A DNA stretch of 64,000 nt from assembly GCA_900540375.1 (NCBI GenBank), contig UQFS01000016.1:9344-73343 (forward strand), read 5' to 3'. Below the pieces are notes generated by a model that saw nothing but the letters and a program-made list of their open reading frames with translations, made no database searches and had not been told where the DNA came from. This document shows, piece after piece, positions 7,475 to 17,751 of this stretch (position 1 is the first letter of the stretch; every line of letters begins with the position of its first letter). The translations under genes were made by a program, and so were the position numbers. The DNA is from an uncultured Prevotella sp. (GTDB lineage: Bacteria > Bacteroidota > Bacteroidia > Bacteroidales > Bacteroidaceae).

Positions 7475-9622
7475 TTATTGTCGTTTCATTGACACAGCGA
7501 ATCCGCCGCCCGGTGCTTCGGTGAATTTCAGTACATCACCACGCCGTACCTTGCGGTGAGTGATGACATAAGCCTTGGGATTGGTCTTATAGTCAGCATT
7601 CTTTGCATCGGCATAGATCGTACAGTCGTAGACAGCATGCTTATCAAGGAAGTCGAGTTTCACGCTGCGCTGATGTCCGTCGGCATCGCATTTACCACCG
7701 AGATACCAGTCACCGGTCTTCTTTGCCTTACGTGCCACGGTGATGTATTTGGCAGGTTCTGCCTCAAGGTATTTAGTGTCGTCCCAGTCGAGAGGCACGT
7801 CTCTGATGAACTGGAAGGCATCATCGTACTTGGCGTAGTTCTCAGGCAGGTCAGCAGCCATGGCCAGTGGACTGTACATGACCATGTAGAGAGCAAGCTG
7901 CCCCACGAGTGTGGTATGGACATACATGTTCTTCTTGTTGGGATTCCAAGTGCCGATCTGGGTCTCAAGGATGCCGGGGGTGTAGTCCATGGGGCCACCC
8001 TGCAGGCGCGTGAAGGGAAGAATGACCGTATGATAGGGCTCATTGCCTGAGAAAGACTCATATTCCGTGCCGCGTGCGCTCTCGTTGCCCACCAGATTGG
8101 GCCACGTACGGCAAAGGCCGGTAGGACGCACGGCTTCATGGGCATTGACCATGATATGGTGCTTGGCTGCCTCGGTGACGCAATAGAGATAGTGGTTGTT
8201 GACAGTCTGGCTATAGTGATGCTCGCCACGTGGGATGATGTCGCCGACATATCCACTCTTTACAGCGTCGTAGCCATATTTGTTCATCAAGTCGTATGCA
8301 GCCTCGAGATGTCTCTCGTAGTTTTGTGTAGAAGCAGAAGTCTCATGGTGCATCATCAGTTTGACGCCCTTGGAATGGGCATAGTCGTTGAGAGCCCTGA
8401 TATCAAAATCTGGATATGGTGTGACAAAGTCAAAGACATAGTCCTTGCTGTGTCCGAACCAGTCCTCCCATCCCTCGTTCCATCCTTCGACAAGCACTTC
8501 ATCGAGATGGTTCTTGGCGGCAAAGTCGATGTATTTTCTCACCTCAGTGTTGTTGGCGCCATGACGGCCGTTGGGCTTCACTTTCGTATAGTCAGTTTCA
8601 CCGAGCTTCACCGAAGGCAGATCGTCAGTGTAGTTCCAAGTGTTGTTACCGGCAATCATTTCCCACCACACTCCGCAGTATTTCACAGGATGGATCCAGG
8701 AAGTATCCTCGATCTTGCAAGGCTCGTTGAGGTTGAGCGTGAGCTTGCAGGCAAGCATGTCACGGGCATCATCGCTGACAAGTACCGTACGCCATGGCGT
8801 CTGACAAGGTGTCTGCATATAGCCTTTCATGCCGGTGGCATCAGGAGTAAGCCAGCTCTCAAAGACCATATTCTTATCGTCAAGGTTGAGGTGCATGGTG
8901 GGATAATTCACGCAGGCGGCCTCGTGAATGTTGATATAAAGCCCGTCGTGTGTCTTCATCTGTAGCGAGGTTTGCACACCCGTCGGAGAGAATACTGTTT
9001 GAGAGGCATTACCGTCGACAGCGGTCTTCAGGCGTTCACGGATGCCGGAGAGTGGCGTGATCTGTGTCTCATATTCTTGTGTGTCGTAGTCGCCCGGGAT
9101 CCAGTAGGCAGTGTGGTCGCCCGTCATGGCAAACTGTGTGTGCTCTTCCTTAATGATGAAATAGTTGAGATCCGTCTGCTGCGGGAATTCATAGCGCAGT
9201 CCCATACCATAGTCGTAGACGCGGAATCGGATGGTGATGTGTCTGTTGGCAGCCTTTTGGTAAAGGTTCACAGCCATCTCGTTATAGTGGTTGCGGATCG
9301 CAGAGGTCTCTCCCCATACCGGTTTCCACGTCTCGTCGAATGTTGATTTCCTGCAATCTTCCTCAGTGAAACCATCCATGAGGCTGGTCTCCTGCAGCCC
9401 CTTGCTGGCATGCTTGTCCTTGGCCAGTTCCAATCCAAGATGAGAAGGACGTATCACCTCACGCTTCTTATAGGTCATCTCGTATGTAGGTACACCATCT
9501 TGCGAGAGAGAGAATTTTACCGCTACGTTGCCATCGGGCGACGTGACGGTCTGGGCCTCAAGACCGCATATTGGCAACATCATGGCGATGGTCAACGTAA
9601 ATAATGTTTTTCTATAATTCAT
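7475..9622 (-). CDS. GH97 alpha-glucosidase, SusB-like, inverting type
   Basis: A 715-residue periplasmic enzyme with signal peptide cleaved near LEAQ (residue 24). It has the GH97 N-terminal beta-sandwich (SPDGNVAVKFSLSQDG), a (beta/alpha)8 barrel and a C-terminal domain. Compared with Bacteroides thetaiotaomicron SusB, where E439, E508 and E532 are catalytic and E526 helps bind Ca2+, this protein has E427, E496, E520 and E514 with exactly the same spacing (all offset by 12). That places it in the inverting glucosidase branch rather than the retaining galactosidase branch. It would release glucose from imported alpha-gluco-oligosaccharides. It lies 46 bp behind the GH66 gene and is the last gene before a terminator. 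Residue equivalences come from remembered SusB numbering plus my count. Confidence 0.93.
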   Translation of the reverse strand: MNYRKTLFTLTIAMMLPICGLEAQTVTSPDGNVAVKFSLSQDGVPTYEMTYKKREVIRPSHLGLELAKDKHASKGLQETSLMDGFTEEDCRKSTFDETWKPVWGETSAIRNHYNEMAVNLYQKAANRHITIRFRVYDYGMGLRYEFPQQTDLNYFIIKEEHTQFAMTGDHTAYWIPGDYDTQEYETQITPLSGIRERLKTAVDGNASQTVFSPTGVQTSLQMKTHDGLYINIHEAACVNYPTMHLNLDDKNMVFESWLTPDATGMKGYMQTPCQTPWRTVLVSDDARDMLACKLTLNLNEPCKIEDTSWIHPVKYCGVWWEMIAGNNTWNYTDDLPSVKLGETDYTKVKPNGRHGANNTEVRKYIDFAAKNHLDEVLVEGWNEGWEDWFGHSKDYVFDFVTPYPDFDIRALNDYAHSKGVKLMMHHETSASTQNYERHLEAAYDLMNKYGYDAVKSGYVGDIIPRGEHHYSQTVNNHYLYCVTEAAKHHIMVNAHEAVRPTGLCRTWPNLVGNESARGTEYESFSGNEPYHTVILPFTRLQGGPMDYTPGILETQIGTWNPNKKNMYVHTTLVGQLALYMVMYSPLAMAADLPENYAKYDDAFQFIRDVPLDWDDTKYLEAEPAKYITVARKAKKTGDWYLGGKCDADGHQRSVKLDFLDKHAVYDCTIYADAKNADYKTNPKAYVITHRKVRRGDVLKFTEAPGGGFAVSMKRQ

Positions 9623-9668
9623 ATTTGCTTTATTCTACAAGTGTTTTGTCTTTTTGTTCGTCTTTCGT

Positions 9669-11444
9669 TTATTCCATCACCACCATGGTCCAGTATTTCA
9701 ATGAGGGCAGGGTGAAGGTGATATAGTCACCCTGTTGTTGGAATGGCAACTCCTGGGCGACGCCGCCAAGAGCATCGGGCGAGGCCACCCATACTTTCTT
9801 CACATCTTTTGTCTTCACTGCCAAGGGAATGTTGGACAGCGCCTTGGGTTCTGGTTGTGTGCCATCCATGTCGCGCCAACTCAGAGAATTGGCTTGGGAG
9901 AAGTTGAGCAGGCTGATGATCTTCTTTCCGTTTACCTCACGGCATACCGTGGTTACCGTCTGCAATTTGGGTGGCCACGAGTTGATGGTCACCTCGCTGC
10001 TGTTGGCCACTACAGGGATGGAAAGGTCTGTTCCCCGGTCTCTCAGCAGGTTCTCGTATGCAGTAAGGAAATCGTAGTAGTGAACAATGGTCTTATCGAG
10101 TTGCCCGTCCATTTTCAGGTCGCCGTTGGGGAAGTACTCTCTATGGAGCATGTGGTCACCTAATTCCAGATGGCTTGCTCCGATGGCAAACATCACGGCA
10201 TCAGTGAGCAACACGCCCGGCGTGTTGAACGTTCCTGACTCCTTATTATAATTCATGTAGGCAGCGAAAACCTGAGCCATTGCCGGAGCGGCAGGATCCG
10301 TGTTGGCTTCGCTTTGATTATTACGCATGATAGAGAACAGGTCGGCAAACTGGTCTTCACCTCCCCACAGCTCGCTGTAGAGGAAGTCTATGTCGCCCGT
10401 GGCAGCCATCTGTTTAGCACCGTAGTTGCTGACGGCATTCATCACCAGTCTCTTCGCAGGATCGGATTTCTTCATTTTAGCAATAAACGAGGCAAATCCC
10501 TGGGTGACATTGATCTTACTGCCATAGTAGTCATATTCCGGATCACGGTTTCCCACTTGGTCGATGTGGAAGCCGTCGAAGTCAAACGTATTATAAACGT
10601 CGCAGACCTTCCGGGCGAAATAGTTTTGCCAGGCTGTGTTGCCGGGATTGACGAGCGTGATATTGCTCTTCCATCCTGATGGCAAGGTAAGCGCGTCGAC
10701 AGTGCTGTGGCTCTCATCCTTATACATGTACCATTTGGGACTGACACCATCCTGTGCGGCATCGTCGAGTGCACCGTAGCAGAGGTCATAGAACATGGCC
10801 TTCATGCCGTGGGCATGGGCTTGGCTGATATACGCTTTGACGACGCTGGTGTTGACCTTGCGATTGGCGATATCGGCATAGCTGTCCTCTACCTTACCGT
10901 CGCGGAGCACTACGGGCTCGTGGTGCTTGTTTTGCCAGTCATAGAACTGCAGGCCGTTGATGTGGCAGCGATTAAGCAGCGCTGTCTCCTGGCTGATCAC
11001 CTCAGACGTCTTCGTGTCGTCGTAGGTTCCCACGAAGCCATAGCGCGGATACCGTGCCCAGTCGGAAGACACATCAATAGCGATTGTACCGCAGATAGTC
11101 TGTTTGCCACTGGCATCAGTAGTGTACACATCAGCGAGGTAGTCAGTGGAGGGCGGTGTCCATGTCCAACTGGTACCGGTGAGAGACTGTTCCTCTATGA
11201 CGGTGGCACCTTGACGGTAACGCACCTTGGCACCGTCCGGCAGCGGGCTGCCGGACGTGAAGAAGACTTTCTCTCCGGGCGCATATCGGGCCTTGTCGGT
11301 GGACAATTGCAGGCTGAGATCGGAGATGAGCGTCGTCGCCGGCTGTGTCGGTTGGATGGTCGACGGGTCTATGGGAGAATCGTTGTCGCTGCTGCAAGCA
11401 GCGCACAGCAGAGGTATAGCTAAAAGCAAAGAGTACATTTTCAT
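9669..11444 (-). CDS. GH66 endo-dextranase-like lipoprotein
   Basis: A 591-residue lipoprotein (signal ending PLLCAACSSDND) with an N-terminal immunoglobulin-like domain (residues about 38-125) and a GH66 barrel starting at YPRYGFVGTYDDT. The GH66 catalytic pair is visible: D295 in GFHIDQVG (nucleophile) and E358 in LYSELWGG (acid/base). GH66 enzymes cut alpha-1,6-glucan (dextran) or make cyclo-isomaltooligosaccharides; no CBM35 insertion typical of the cyclising enzymes is seen, so endo-dextranase is favoured. Being a lipoprotein behind SusE/F, it probably acts at the cell surface. It defines the substrate of this locus. It is 40 bp after the SusE/F-like gene. Confidence 0.9.
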   Translation of the reverse strand: MKMYSLLLAIPLLCAACSSDNDSPIDPSTIQPTQPATTLISDLSLQLSTDKARYAPGEKVFFTSGSPLPDGAKVRYRQGATVIEEQSLTGTSWTWTPPSTDYLADVYTTDASGKQTICGTIAIDVSSDWARYPRYGFVGTYDDTKTSEVISQETALLNRCHINGLQFYDWQNKHHEPVVLRDGKVEDSYADIANRKVNTSVVKAYISQAHAHGMKAMFYDLCYGALDDAAQDGVSPKWYMYKDESHSTVDALTLPSGWKSNITLVNPGNTAWQNYFARKVCDVYNTFDFDGFHIDQVGNRDPEYDYYGSKINVTQGFASFIAKMKKSDPAKRLVMNAVSNYGAKQMAATGDIDFLYSELWGGEDQFADLFSIMRNNQSEANTDPAAPAMAQVFAAYMNYNKESGTFNTPGVLLTDAVMFAIGASHLELGDHMLHREYFPNGDLKMDGQLDKTIVHYYDFLTAYENLLRDRGTDLSIPVVANSSEVTINSWPPKLQTVTTVCREVNGKKIISLLNFSQANSLSWRDMDGTQPEPKALSNIPLAVKTKDVKKVWVASPDALGGVAQELPFQQQGDYITFTLPSLKYWTMVVME

Positions 11445-11484
11445 GAGTATCGTTTTATGTTGTACTGGGATATCTATAAGTATT

Positions 11485-12981
11485 CTATTGTTTGACGATG
11501 GAGACCGTCTCGACGAGTTGGTTAAGCGTGATGGTGTAGGTACCCGACTGCGTTATCTTCCACTTTTGGTCGATGTCGCCTACATTGATGTCGAGATACT
11601 GGTTCTTGAGTTCCTCATCGCTTTTATCAATGAAGAGCATCTTTTCGGTCTGTCCGGTAGGCTCCTTGTCGTTGCCTGCAGCACAGAGGAACCAAGCACC
11701 ATTCCAGTCATTGCGCTTGTCACAAGTAAACTTCAATTCACCAGCGTTGAGCGTGCCGGTCCATGTAAAGACATAAGGGCTTTCGGTGGCCTGCAGGGCT
11801 GTGGCATTATCAATTGACCAGCCTGCGGGCGTGGCATCGCCAACCATCCAAATGGTGGTGTAGGGCGTGAACGGTTTCATCAGCATTCGCTCTTGTCCTT
11901 TGCGAATATCCACACATATCTTATATGCCTTGCCCGTCTCCTCATCTTTCAAGAACCATTTATGGTCTGGGTCACAGCCACTGACAAACTGCATGTGCGT
12001 GTCGGTGTAGGGAGCATTGTCAACCGTCGCCTTGTACATATTCTCCCAGCTGCCTTTGGCTGTGCCGAACTTGAACTCTCCGCCTTTGTCAAACACCCTG
12101 CCGGTACGGAAGAGGTATGGGTCAAGGGCATCTGTGCTCATCGTCTCAAAGCCCCAGTCGGTCATATTGCCCACAAAGTAGAGATGATCGAAAGCCGGAC
12201 GGTTGCCTTCGGCTTGGGTGAATGTTACATCACCCGTGAGCAGATTGGCCTCCACCTTATAATAATGGCTCTCTTCTATCTGCCATTTCTCATCAGGCTC
12301 GCTGTCTCCGGTGCGTAGTACGGCCCGGTCATCTGTGCCTTTGTTGTAAGAGGGAAGGAATTGTCCCTTTGTGGTGATGAACTTCAGAGAACCTGTCTTC
12401 AGATCACCTTGCCATTCAAATATACCATTGTCAATGCGCTCCATGGCCGTAGCATTGTCGGCGCTCCAGCCATTGGGTGTAGCATCGCCGATGAGATAGA
12501 GTGTCGTGGTGACAGGCTGATAAGGTGTGACAGAGAAAGAGAGAGAGTCGGACAGAGTGCTCTCCCATCCAGGAGTCTTGGTCAAGACACGTGCTTCGAT
12601 ATCGCATTTCTGCCCGGGCACACCACCGAACTGGTCGAGAACGAGGTCATTGAGATTTTCCTGGTTCACGCTCCAGGAATAGGTCTGTCCTTCTTGGCAG
12701 ATGGCTGTATAAGGCTCGGCGAAGTGCGTACCGGCCTTAGCCAGTTGCAGTGTATAGTAGATGCGGTTGCCTGTGCCGCCGTTGTTACCCGTTGTCCAGT
12801 TGAGAGTGAGTGCGTTGGCAGCGTGGTTGATCTCCTGTAAGGCATCGGTGCTTTGCTCGGCAGTGAGTGTCAGTGGATCCATGCCGAGGTTGTCTTCCTG
12901 GTAATCTTGGTCGTTGCAAGCCGTGAAAGACAGTCCGCAGAACAGCCATACCAAAAGCGAAAATAAATATGTCTTATTCAT
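11485..12981 (-). CDS. SusE/SusF-like outer-membrane glycan-binding lipoprotein
   Basis: A lipoprotein of 498 residues (start at 12981, MNKTYLFSLLVW; an ATG at 12993 adds four residues). After the lipobox (SFTACNDQD) comes a SusE-type Ig-like domain (residues about 30-165; ALTLNWTTGNNGG) and then three repeated starch-binding-like modules, each opening with a version of LYLIGDATPNGWS: near residues 167, 272 and 377. Trp and Asn/Asp-rich loops (NGWSADNAT, AGWSIDNAT) probably make the sugar-binding platforms. Three modules resembles SusF more than SusE. SusE/F proteins hold alpha-glucan at the surface next to SusCD. It is the third gene of the operon. Confidence 0.88.
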   Translation of the reverse strand: MNKTYLFSLLVWLFCGLSFTACNDQDYQEDNLGMDPLTLTAEQSTDALQEINHAANALTLNWTTGNNGGTGNRIYYTLQLAKAGTHFAEPYTAICQEGQTYSWSVNQENLNDLVLDQFGGVPGQKCDIEARVLTKTPGWESTLSDSLSFSVTPYQPVTTTLYLIGDATPNGWSADNATAMERIDNGIFEWQGDLKTGSLKFITTKGQFLPSYNKGTDDRAVLRTGDSEPDEKWQIEESHYYKVEANLLTGDVTFTQAEGNRPAFDHLYFVGNMTDWGFETMSTDALDPYLFRTGRVFDKGGEFKFGTAKGSWENMYKATVDNAPYTDTHMQFVSGCDPDHKWFLKDEETGKAYKICVDIRKGQERMLMKPFTPYTTIWMVGDATPAGWSIDNATALQATESPYVFTWTGTLNAGELKFTCDKRNDWNGAWFLCAAGNDKEPTGQTEKMLFIDKSDEELKNQYLDINVGDIDQKWKITQSGTYTITLNQLVETVSIVKQ

Positions 12982-13020
12982 ACTACTTAGCATATTATTG
13001 ATTAGAAAACAATGTGTGGC

Positions 13021-14511
13021 TTAATAGCCGGGGTTCTGTGTGATGAGAGGATTGGCGTCTATCTCTGTTTGAGGTATAGGGAAGAGCAGCCGTTCCTTGT
13101 TGACATTGTTTTTACCAATGGATTTCAGGAACTTGATGGCATAGTTGCCATGGTCGATTCGAACCATGTCGAACCACCGATGTCCTTCGAACGCAAACTC
13201 CATACGCCGCTCATGAATGATTTTCTCCCGCATTTCATCCTGGGTCAGTCCCGTTACGGCGTCTAAGCCAGCCCGCTTACGGACGATATTGAGCGGAACC
13301 TCTGCCGCGGTGGTCTGCCCCATTTCGTTAAGAGCCTCAGCTTTCATGAGCAAGATATCAGCATAACGATAGACGACAAAGTTAGCGGGTGAGGTATTGT
13401 ACTCGGGTGAGACGCTCTTGGAAACGAGGAACTTGCGGACGTTGTAACCTGTGATGGAGTAAGAGCTCTTGTAAGCATGCCCATCATAATCAGGGCAACC
13501 TTGGTAGAATACCGTCAGGTCCTTGCGCTTGTCGCCCGGCTCCCATTGGCTCATGAATTCTTTGGTAGGCTGGTTCCAGCCCCATCCGCCGGCAACGAAA
13601 TCAGAGTTACGCGGTCCCATAAAGGTGGAGAGCCAGCTCGACTGCGGATTGTTGCCCCAGAAATCATAATTGGTGTCACCACTGTACTGTACCTCGAAGA
13701 TGGACTCCGGTCCATTGTTGATAGTCGCATCAAAGTTATCCTCGAATTTGCACTTGCCGAGGTCATAGCCTAAAGCAGTAACAGAATCACAAAGATTGAC
13801 CACATGCTGATAGTCAGCCTTGTTGTCCGGCGCAAGTGTGAGATACATGTCGGCCAGCATTGTCAGGGCAGCATCTTGTGTGGCACGGCCCAAATCCTGG
13901 CTGCTATAATCCTTCTTTGCAGGCAGCAGATCGATGGCTTTGCGGCAGTCAGAGGCGATCTGGCTATACACCTCTTCCTTGGAAGCACGGGCAATCGCTG
14001 TCGGCTGACCGGGCGTGAAAGGCTTCAGGCGAAGGGGTACACCACCATAGAGACGGACTAATACATAATAATAATGTGCACGGAGGAAGTAGGCCTCACC
14101 GAGTGAGCGTTTCTGGATATTGTCATTGGCTTTGCCTTCCAAGTCGTTGATGAGAATATTGCATTGCCCAATGCCTACCCAAGGAGAGCGCCACATATAC
14201 AGGGCCATACCATTGTCACTCAACGTAGTGAAGTTAGCAGCTTGCACAGTCTCCAAACCGTCTGTACCACCGCCGGCACCTACGATGCTGTTGCCGGCCA
14301 CGATGTCGAGCGTCCATATACGTTGGTTGTACATGTTTGACGATTGCAGGGTACGATAGCAACCATTTGCCATGGCTACTGCCACCGAGTCAGTAACGTC
14401 TACTTCGGGGTCAACAGTGTTCTTGGGGGGGGTGTCGAGGAAGTTATCACCGCAGGAAACTAAGGCAAGCGAAGCCAGGGCGATGGCACAATAATGATAT
14501 ATCTTATTCAT
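13021..14511 (-). CDS. SusD family lipoprotein of the alpha-glucan locus
   Basis: A 496-residue RagB/SusD protein with lipobox ALVSCGDNFLDTPP and typical motifs: FLRAHYYYVLVRLYGGVPL near residue 147, a TPR-like core, VYRYADILLMKAEALNEMG and FEGHRWFDMVRID near the C-terminus. It would bind alpha-gluco-oligosaccharides and close over the SusC barrel on the outer face of the outer membrane. It starts 8 bp after the SusC stop, consistent with tight translational coupling. Confidence 0.95.
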   Translation of the reverse strand: MNKIYHYCAIALASLALVSCGDNFLDTPPKNTVDPEVDVTDSVAVAMANGCYRTLQSSNMYNQRIWTLDIVAGNSIVGAGGGTDGLETVQAANFTTLSDNGMALYMWRSPWVGIGQCNILINDLEGKANDNIQKRSLGEAYFLRAHYYYVLVRLYGGVPLRLKPFTPGQPTAIARASKEEVYSQIASDCRKAIDLLPAKKDYSSQDLGRATQDAALTMLADMYLTLAPDNKADYQHVVNLCDSVTALGYDLGKCKFEDNFDATINNGPESIFEVQYSGDTNYDFWGNNPQSSWLSTFMGPRNSDFVAGGWGWNQPTKEFMSQWEPGDKRKDLTVFYQGCPDYDGHAYKSSYSITGYNVRKFLVSKSVSPEYNTSPANFVVYRYADILLMKAEALNEMGQTTAAEVPLNIVRKRAGLDAVTGLTQDEMREKIIHERRMEFAFEGHRWFDMVRIDHGNYAIKFLKSIGKNNVNKERLLFPIPQTEIDANPLITQNPGY

Positions 14512-14519
14512 AGCGGCAA

Positions 14520-17500
14520 TCAGAAATTGAGGTTGATACCAAAGTTGAAAGTACGTGAGATGGGATAGTTGCTAAGGTCTATGCCATTGACACCCACCTC
14601 CGGGTCGAAACCTGAGTAACCAGTGATGGTGGCAACATTCTCACAGGAGAAGATGAGGCGTGCTGAAGACAGAGACAGCGCGCGAAGCCATGTGGCAGGC
14701 AGGGTATAGGAAAGGGAAATGTTTTTCAAGCGCAAGTAAGAGCCGCTTTCTACATAACGGTCAGAAACGCGGTTGTTGCCATTAGGGTCTCCGTAGACAG
14801 CCCGGGGCATAGAGGTACTGGTACCTTCTCCGTGCCAGCGTCCGAGTACATCGGTGAGCTGGTTGTAGGCAGCGGACATTCCCATGAGGTCGATGTTGTT
14901 GGCATTGAAGATCTTATTGCCAGCCACACCTTGAAGATACACGCTCAACTCCAAGCCCTTCCAGGAAACCATATTGTTGATAGAGAAGAGGTGAGCCGGA
15001 TTAGGATTGCCGATGACTGTGCGATCCTTTTCATTGATGACGCCGTCATTGTTGAGGTCACGGAAGCGTATGTCGCCAGGTTCCGCACCCGTCTGCACGG
15101 CATGCTCCTCTACCTCTTTCTGGTTCTGGAAGATTCCGTCTGTAACATAACCATAGAACACGTTGATGGGATACCCTTTTGCCAACATAGTGACATACGA
15201 GTTGTTGATCTGATTGATGTAGTAGGGTACGCTGCTGTTGAGATTGTCGATCTTATTGCGGTTGTAAGTATAGGAAACACTTGTCTCCCATCCCGGATGA
15301 GCCTGACTTTCCTTGAAGTTGATGGTATGGAGGGAGACCTCGATACCCTTGTTCGTCACCTTGCCGGCATTGGTGTATGTCGTGCTGGTGTCCTCAAAAC
15401 CGGAAGTAATAGGTATGGAGGCTTTGACAAGCATATCAGAAGTTTTCTTCAAATAAGCATCGACGGTGAGCATAACACGTGAGTCGAAGAGGGCGGCATC
15501 GAAACCGATGTTGGTCTGTGTCACGGTCTCCCAGTGAATATCAGGATTGGACAATGTGGTGGAGATGAGAGCTGTTTGCTCCACGCCGTCAGTGCCGAAA
15601 GGATATACGCTGGTATTGTATGTAGCTAAATAGCCATAGTTGCCCACACTGGCCTGACTACCCGTCTGGCCGTAGCCGGCACGTATCTTAAGGTCAGAAA
15701 GGACAGGCTTGGGCTTGTACCATTTTTCTTCGGTAAGACGCCAGGCCAAAGATACCGAGGGGAAGGTGCCCCAACGGTGGCTGCGTCCGAAACGGCTTGA
15801 ACCGTCACGGCGTATGGTAGCTGTAACTAAATAGCGATTCATGTAGTCATAGTTGACACGCGCCATATAGGAGAAGAGGGACCATTCTGTGGTGTTGCCG
15901 CCCATTGACTCCATCTTCTGGCCATTATCCATCTCGTGCACATTCTCAAACGAGAAAATGTTTTTTTGTGCATTGAGATAGTTATAGTTGTTCCATTGAG
16001 CTGACGTACCGGCCATAACATTCAGATGATGCTTCCCCAAAAAAGTATGATCGAAGGTGAAGTAGTTGTCCCACAGATATGTAAACGACTTGTTGTTGCT
16101 CTGGTAGCGGGAAGCCTGAACAACGGGCGTGGGCTTCCAATTGTAGGCAGGAGTGAAGTTGTCATAATCCCAGAATTTTGCATCAAGTCCGAATGTGGTC
16201 TTGAACTTCAGCCATGATGTCAGTGAGGCTTCACCAGAGATGTTGCCCAACAGATTGTATCCCTTAGTTTTGTGGATATCGGTCACCGTGGGACCAACAG
16301 GGTTACGTGTAGAACCGTACCACAGGGAGTTACCCTCCGGGCCAGACCAATTGCCGCCGTCGTCTTTAACTGGCAATACAGGCAGTGCACGATAAGTGGA
16401 TCCAAGGTCATAACTTCCTTGCTCTTTCAGATCGGCACTCATCGAGAGGTTGGTGCTGACCTTCAGCCAGTCGAGTACTTGTGCGTCCAGATTGTCTTGG
16501 AAAGTATAGCGTCGGTAGTTAACGCTGCGTACTGTTCCTGTTTGTTTCTGGAAACCTCCGGAAACATAGTAGTTGATCTTGTCAGAACCACCGGAGTAGC
16601 TGAGAGTATAGTTTTGGAGATATCCGGTACGGAACATCTCATCAACCCAGTTCGTACCCTCACCGAGTGATACGGGGTTAGTCCAAAGAGGGTTGGCGGC
16701 ATTGCCGGAGTTGGTCATCATATCGTTGCTGAGAGATGCATATTCTGCAGCGTTGAGCAGGTGAGGCTTCTTTGTAGCGTGCTGGGCAGAGAGATTCATG
16801 TTCAGTATCAGGTGTCCGCGACCGTCTTTACCCTTCATCGTAGTAATGAGAATGACGCCGTTGGCACCGCGTGAACCGTAGATGGCCGTAGCGGAAGCAT
16901 CCTTGAGAACATCGATGCGCTCTATGTCTGCCATGTTGAGATTGTTAAGCCCTAAATCAGTAGGGACTCCATCAATGACAACGAGCGGGTCGCAGTTGTT
17001 AATAGAACCCAAACCACGGATTTTAATGGACACGTTATCACCTGGCTTACCGGCATCAATGACTTGCAGGCCTGACACCTTTCCCTGAAGGGCCTGCCCA
17101 AGGTTAGCTACGGGCTGGTCTTTTAAGTCTTTGTTGGCTAAGGAACCGACAGCTCCGGTGAGGTCGCGCTTGCGCATGGTACCATAACCAACCACCACGA
17201 CTTCGCTGAGTTGTTGGTTGTCCTCCACAAGTACAATGTTAACATTGTTCTTGCCATTCAAGGGTACATCCTTTTCTTTGTACCCCATATAAGTAAATGA
17301 CAGTGTACTGTTGGCGGGTACCGAAAGGGTAAACGCGCCATTGAGATCCGTTACGGTGGCATTCTTCGTACCTTTCTGTACCACGCTTGCCCCAATGATG
17401 GTCTCGCCACTTGCGTCCTTGACGACTCCATGTACTTGTATGTTCTGCGCTGTGATGTCGAGAGACAACATCGCGGCAAACAGGCCAAGCACGACTCTTT

Positions 17501-17522
17501 TGTGAATTGTCATTTTGTGCAT
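14520..17522 (-). CDS. SusC family TonB-dependent outer-membrane transporter of the alpha-glucan locus
   Basis: A 1000-residue protein with signal peptide (start at 17522 or 17513), an N-terminal carboxypeptidase-regulatory-like beta-sandwich (IQVHGVVKDASGETIIGASV), the SusC signature LSEVVVVGYGTMRKRDLTGAV near residue 108, a plug domain and a 22-strand barrel ending in FNFGINLNF. There is no STN domain, so it is a plain importer, not a sigma/anti-sigma signal transducer; regulation is expected from the SusR-like gene upstream. It heads the structural operon behind a TAACTTTGC promoter at 17569-17577. It would import isomalto-oligosaccharides. Confidence 0.96.
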   Translation of the reverse strand: MHKMTIHKRVVLGLFAAMLSLDITAQNIQVHGVVKDASGETIIGASVVQKGTKNATVTDLNGAFTLSVPANSTLSFTYMGYKEKDVPLNGKNNVNIVLVEDNQQLSEVVVVGYGTMRKRDLTGAVGSLANKDLKDQPVANLGQALQGKVSGLQVIDAGKPGDNVSIKIRGLGSINNCDPLVVIDGVPTDLGLNNLNMADIERIDVLKDASATAIYGSRGANGVILITTMKGKDGRGHLILNMNLSAQHATKKPHLLNAAEYASLSNDMMTNSGNAANPLWTNPVSLGEGTNWVDEMFRTGYLQNYTLSYSGGSDKINYYVSGGFQKQTGTVRSVNYRRYTFQDNLDAQVLDWLKVSTNLSMSADLKEQGSYDLGSTYRALPVLPVKDDGGNWSGPEGNSLWYGSTRNPVGPTVTDIHKTKGYNLLGNISGEASLTSWLKFKTTFGLDAKFWDYDNFTPAYNWKPTPVVQASRYQSNNKSFTYLWDNYFTFDHTFLGKHHLNVMAGTSAQWNNYNYLNAQKNIFSFENVHEMDNGQKMESMGGNTTEWSLFSYMARVNYDYMNRYLVTATIRRDGSSRFGRSHRWGTFPSVSLAWRLTEEKWYKPKPVLSDLKIRAGYGQTGSQASVGNYGYLATYNTSVYPFGTDGVEQTALISTTLSNPDIHWETVTQTNIGFDAALFDSRVMLTVDAYLKKTSDMLVKASIPITSGFEDTSTTYTNAGKVTNKGIEVSLHTINFKESQAHPGWETSVSYTYNRNKIDNLNSSVPYYINQINNSYVTMLAKGYPINVFYGYVTDGIFQNQKEVEEHAVQTGAEPGDIRFRDLNNDGVINEKDRTVIGNPNPAHLFSINNMVSWKGLELSVYLQGVAGNKIFNANNIDLMGMSAAYNQLTDVLGRWHGEGTSTSMPRAVYGDPNGNNRVSDRYVESGSYLRLKNISLSYTLPATWLRALSLSSARLIFSCENVATITGYSGFDPEVGVNGIDLSNYPISRTFNFGINLNF

Positions 17523-17568
17523 ATAGAATTAGGTTTTTATGAAAATTAATCTTTGTAAGATTTCGATT

Positions 17569-17577
17569 GCAAAGTTA
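17569..17577 (-). promoter_or_regulatory. Promoter -7 box of the alpha-glucan operon
   Basis: TAACTTTGC on the minus strand matches TAnnTTTGY and lies 46 bp before the SusC start. No clear TTTG at the usual distance, as expected for an activator-dependent promoter. Confidence 0.65.
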
Positions 17578-17751
17578 GCCGTTATTAGCACAAGATGTAA
17601 TGACAAGTAAGGGAGAAGTAGATTAATTTAAAATGTTAATATACATAATACACTAATAATGAGTGATATAGAAATATAATAAAAGATAGGAAAAGTAGAA
17701 TATTATAAGAATAAAAAACGCCTAATATAGGCGTTAGACAGGTAAAAACCG

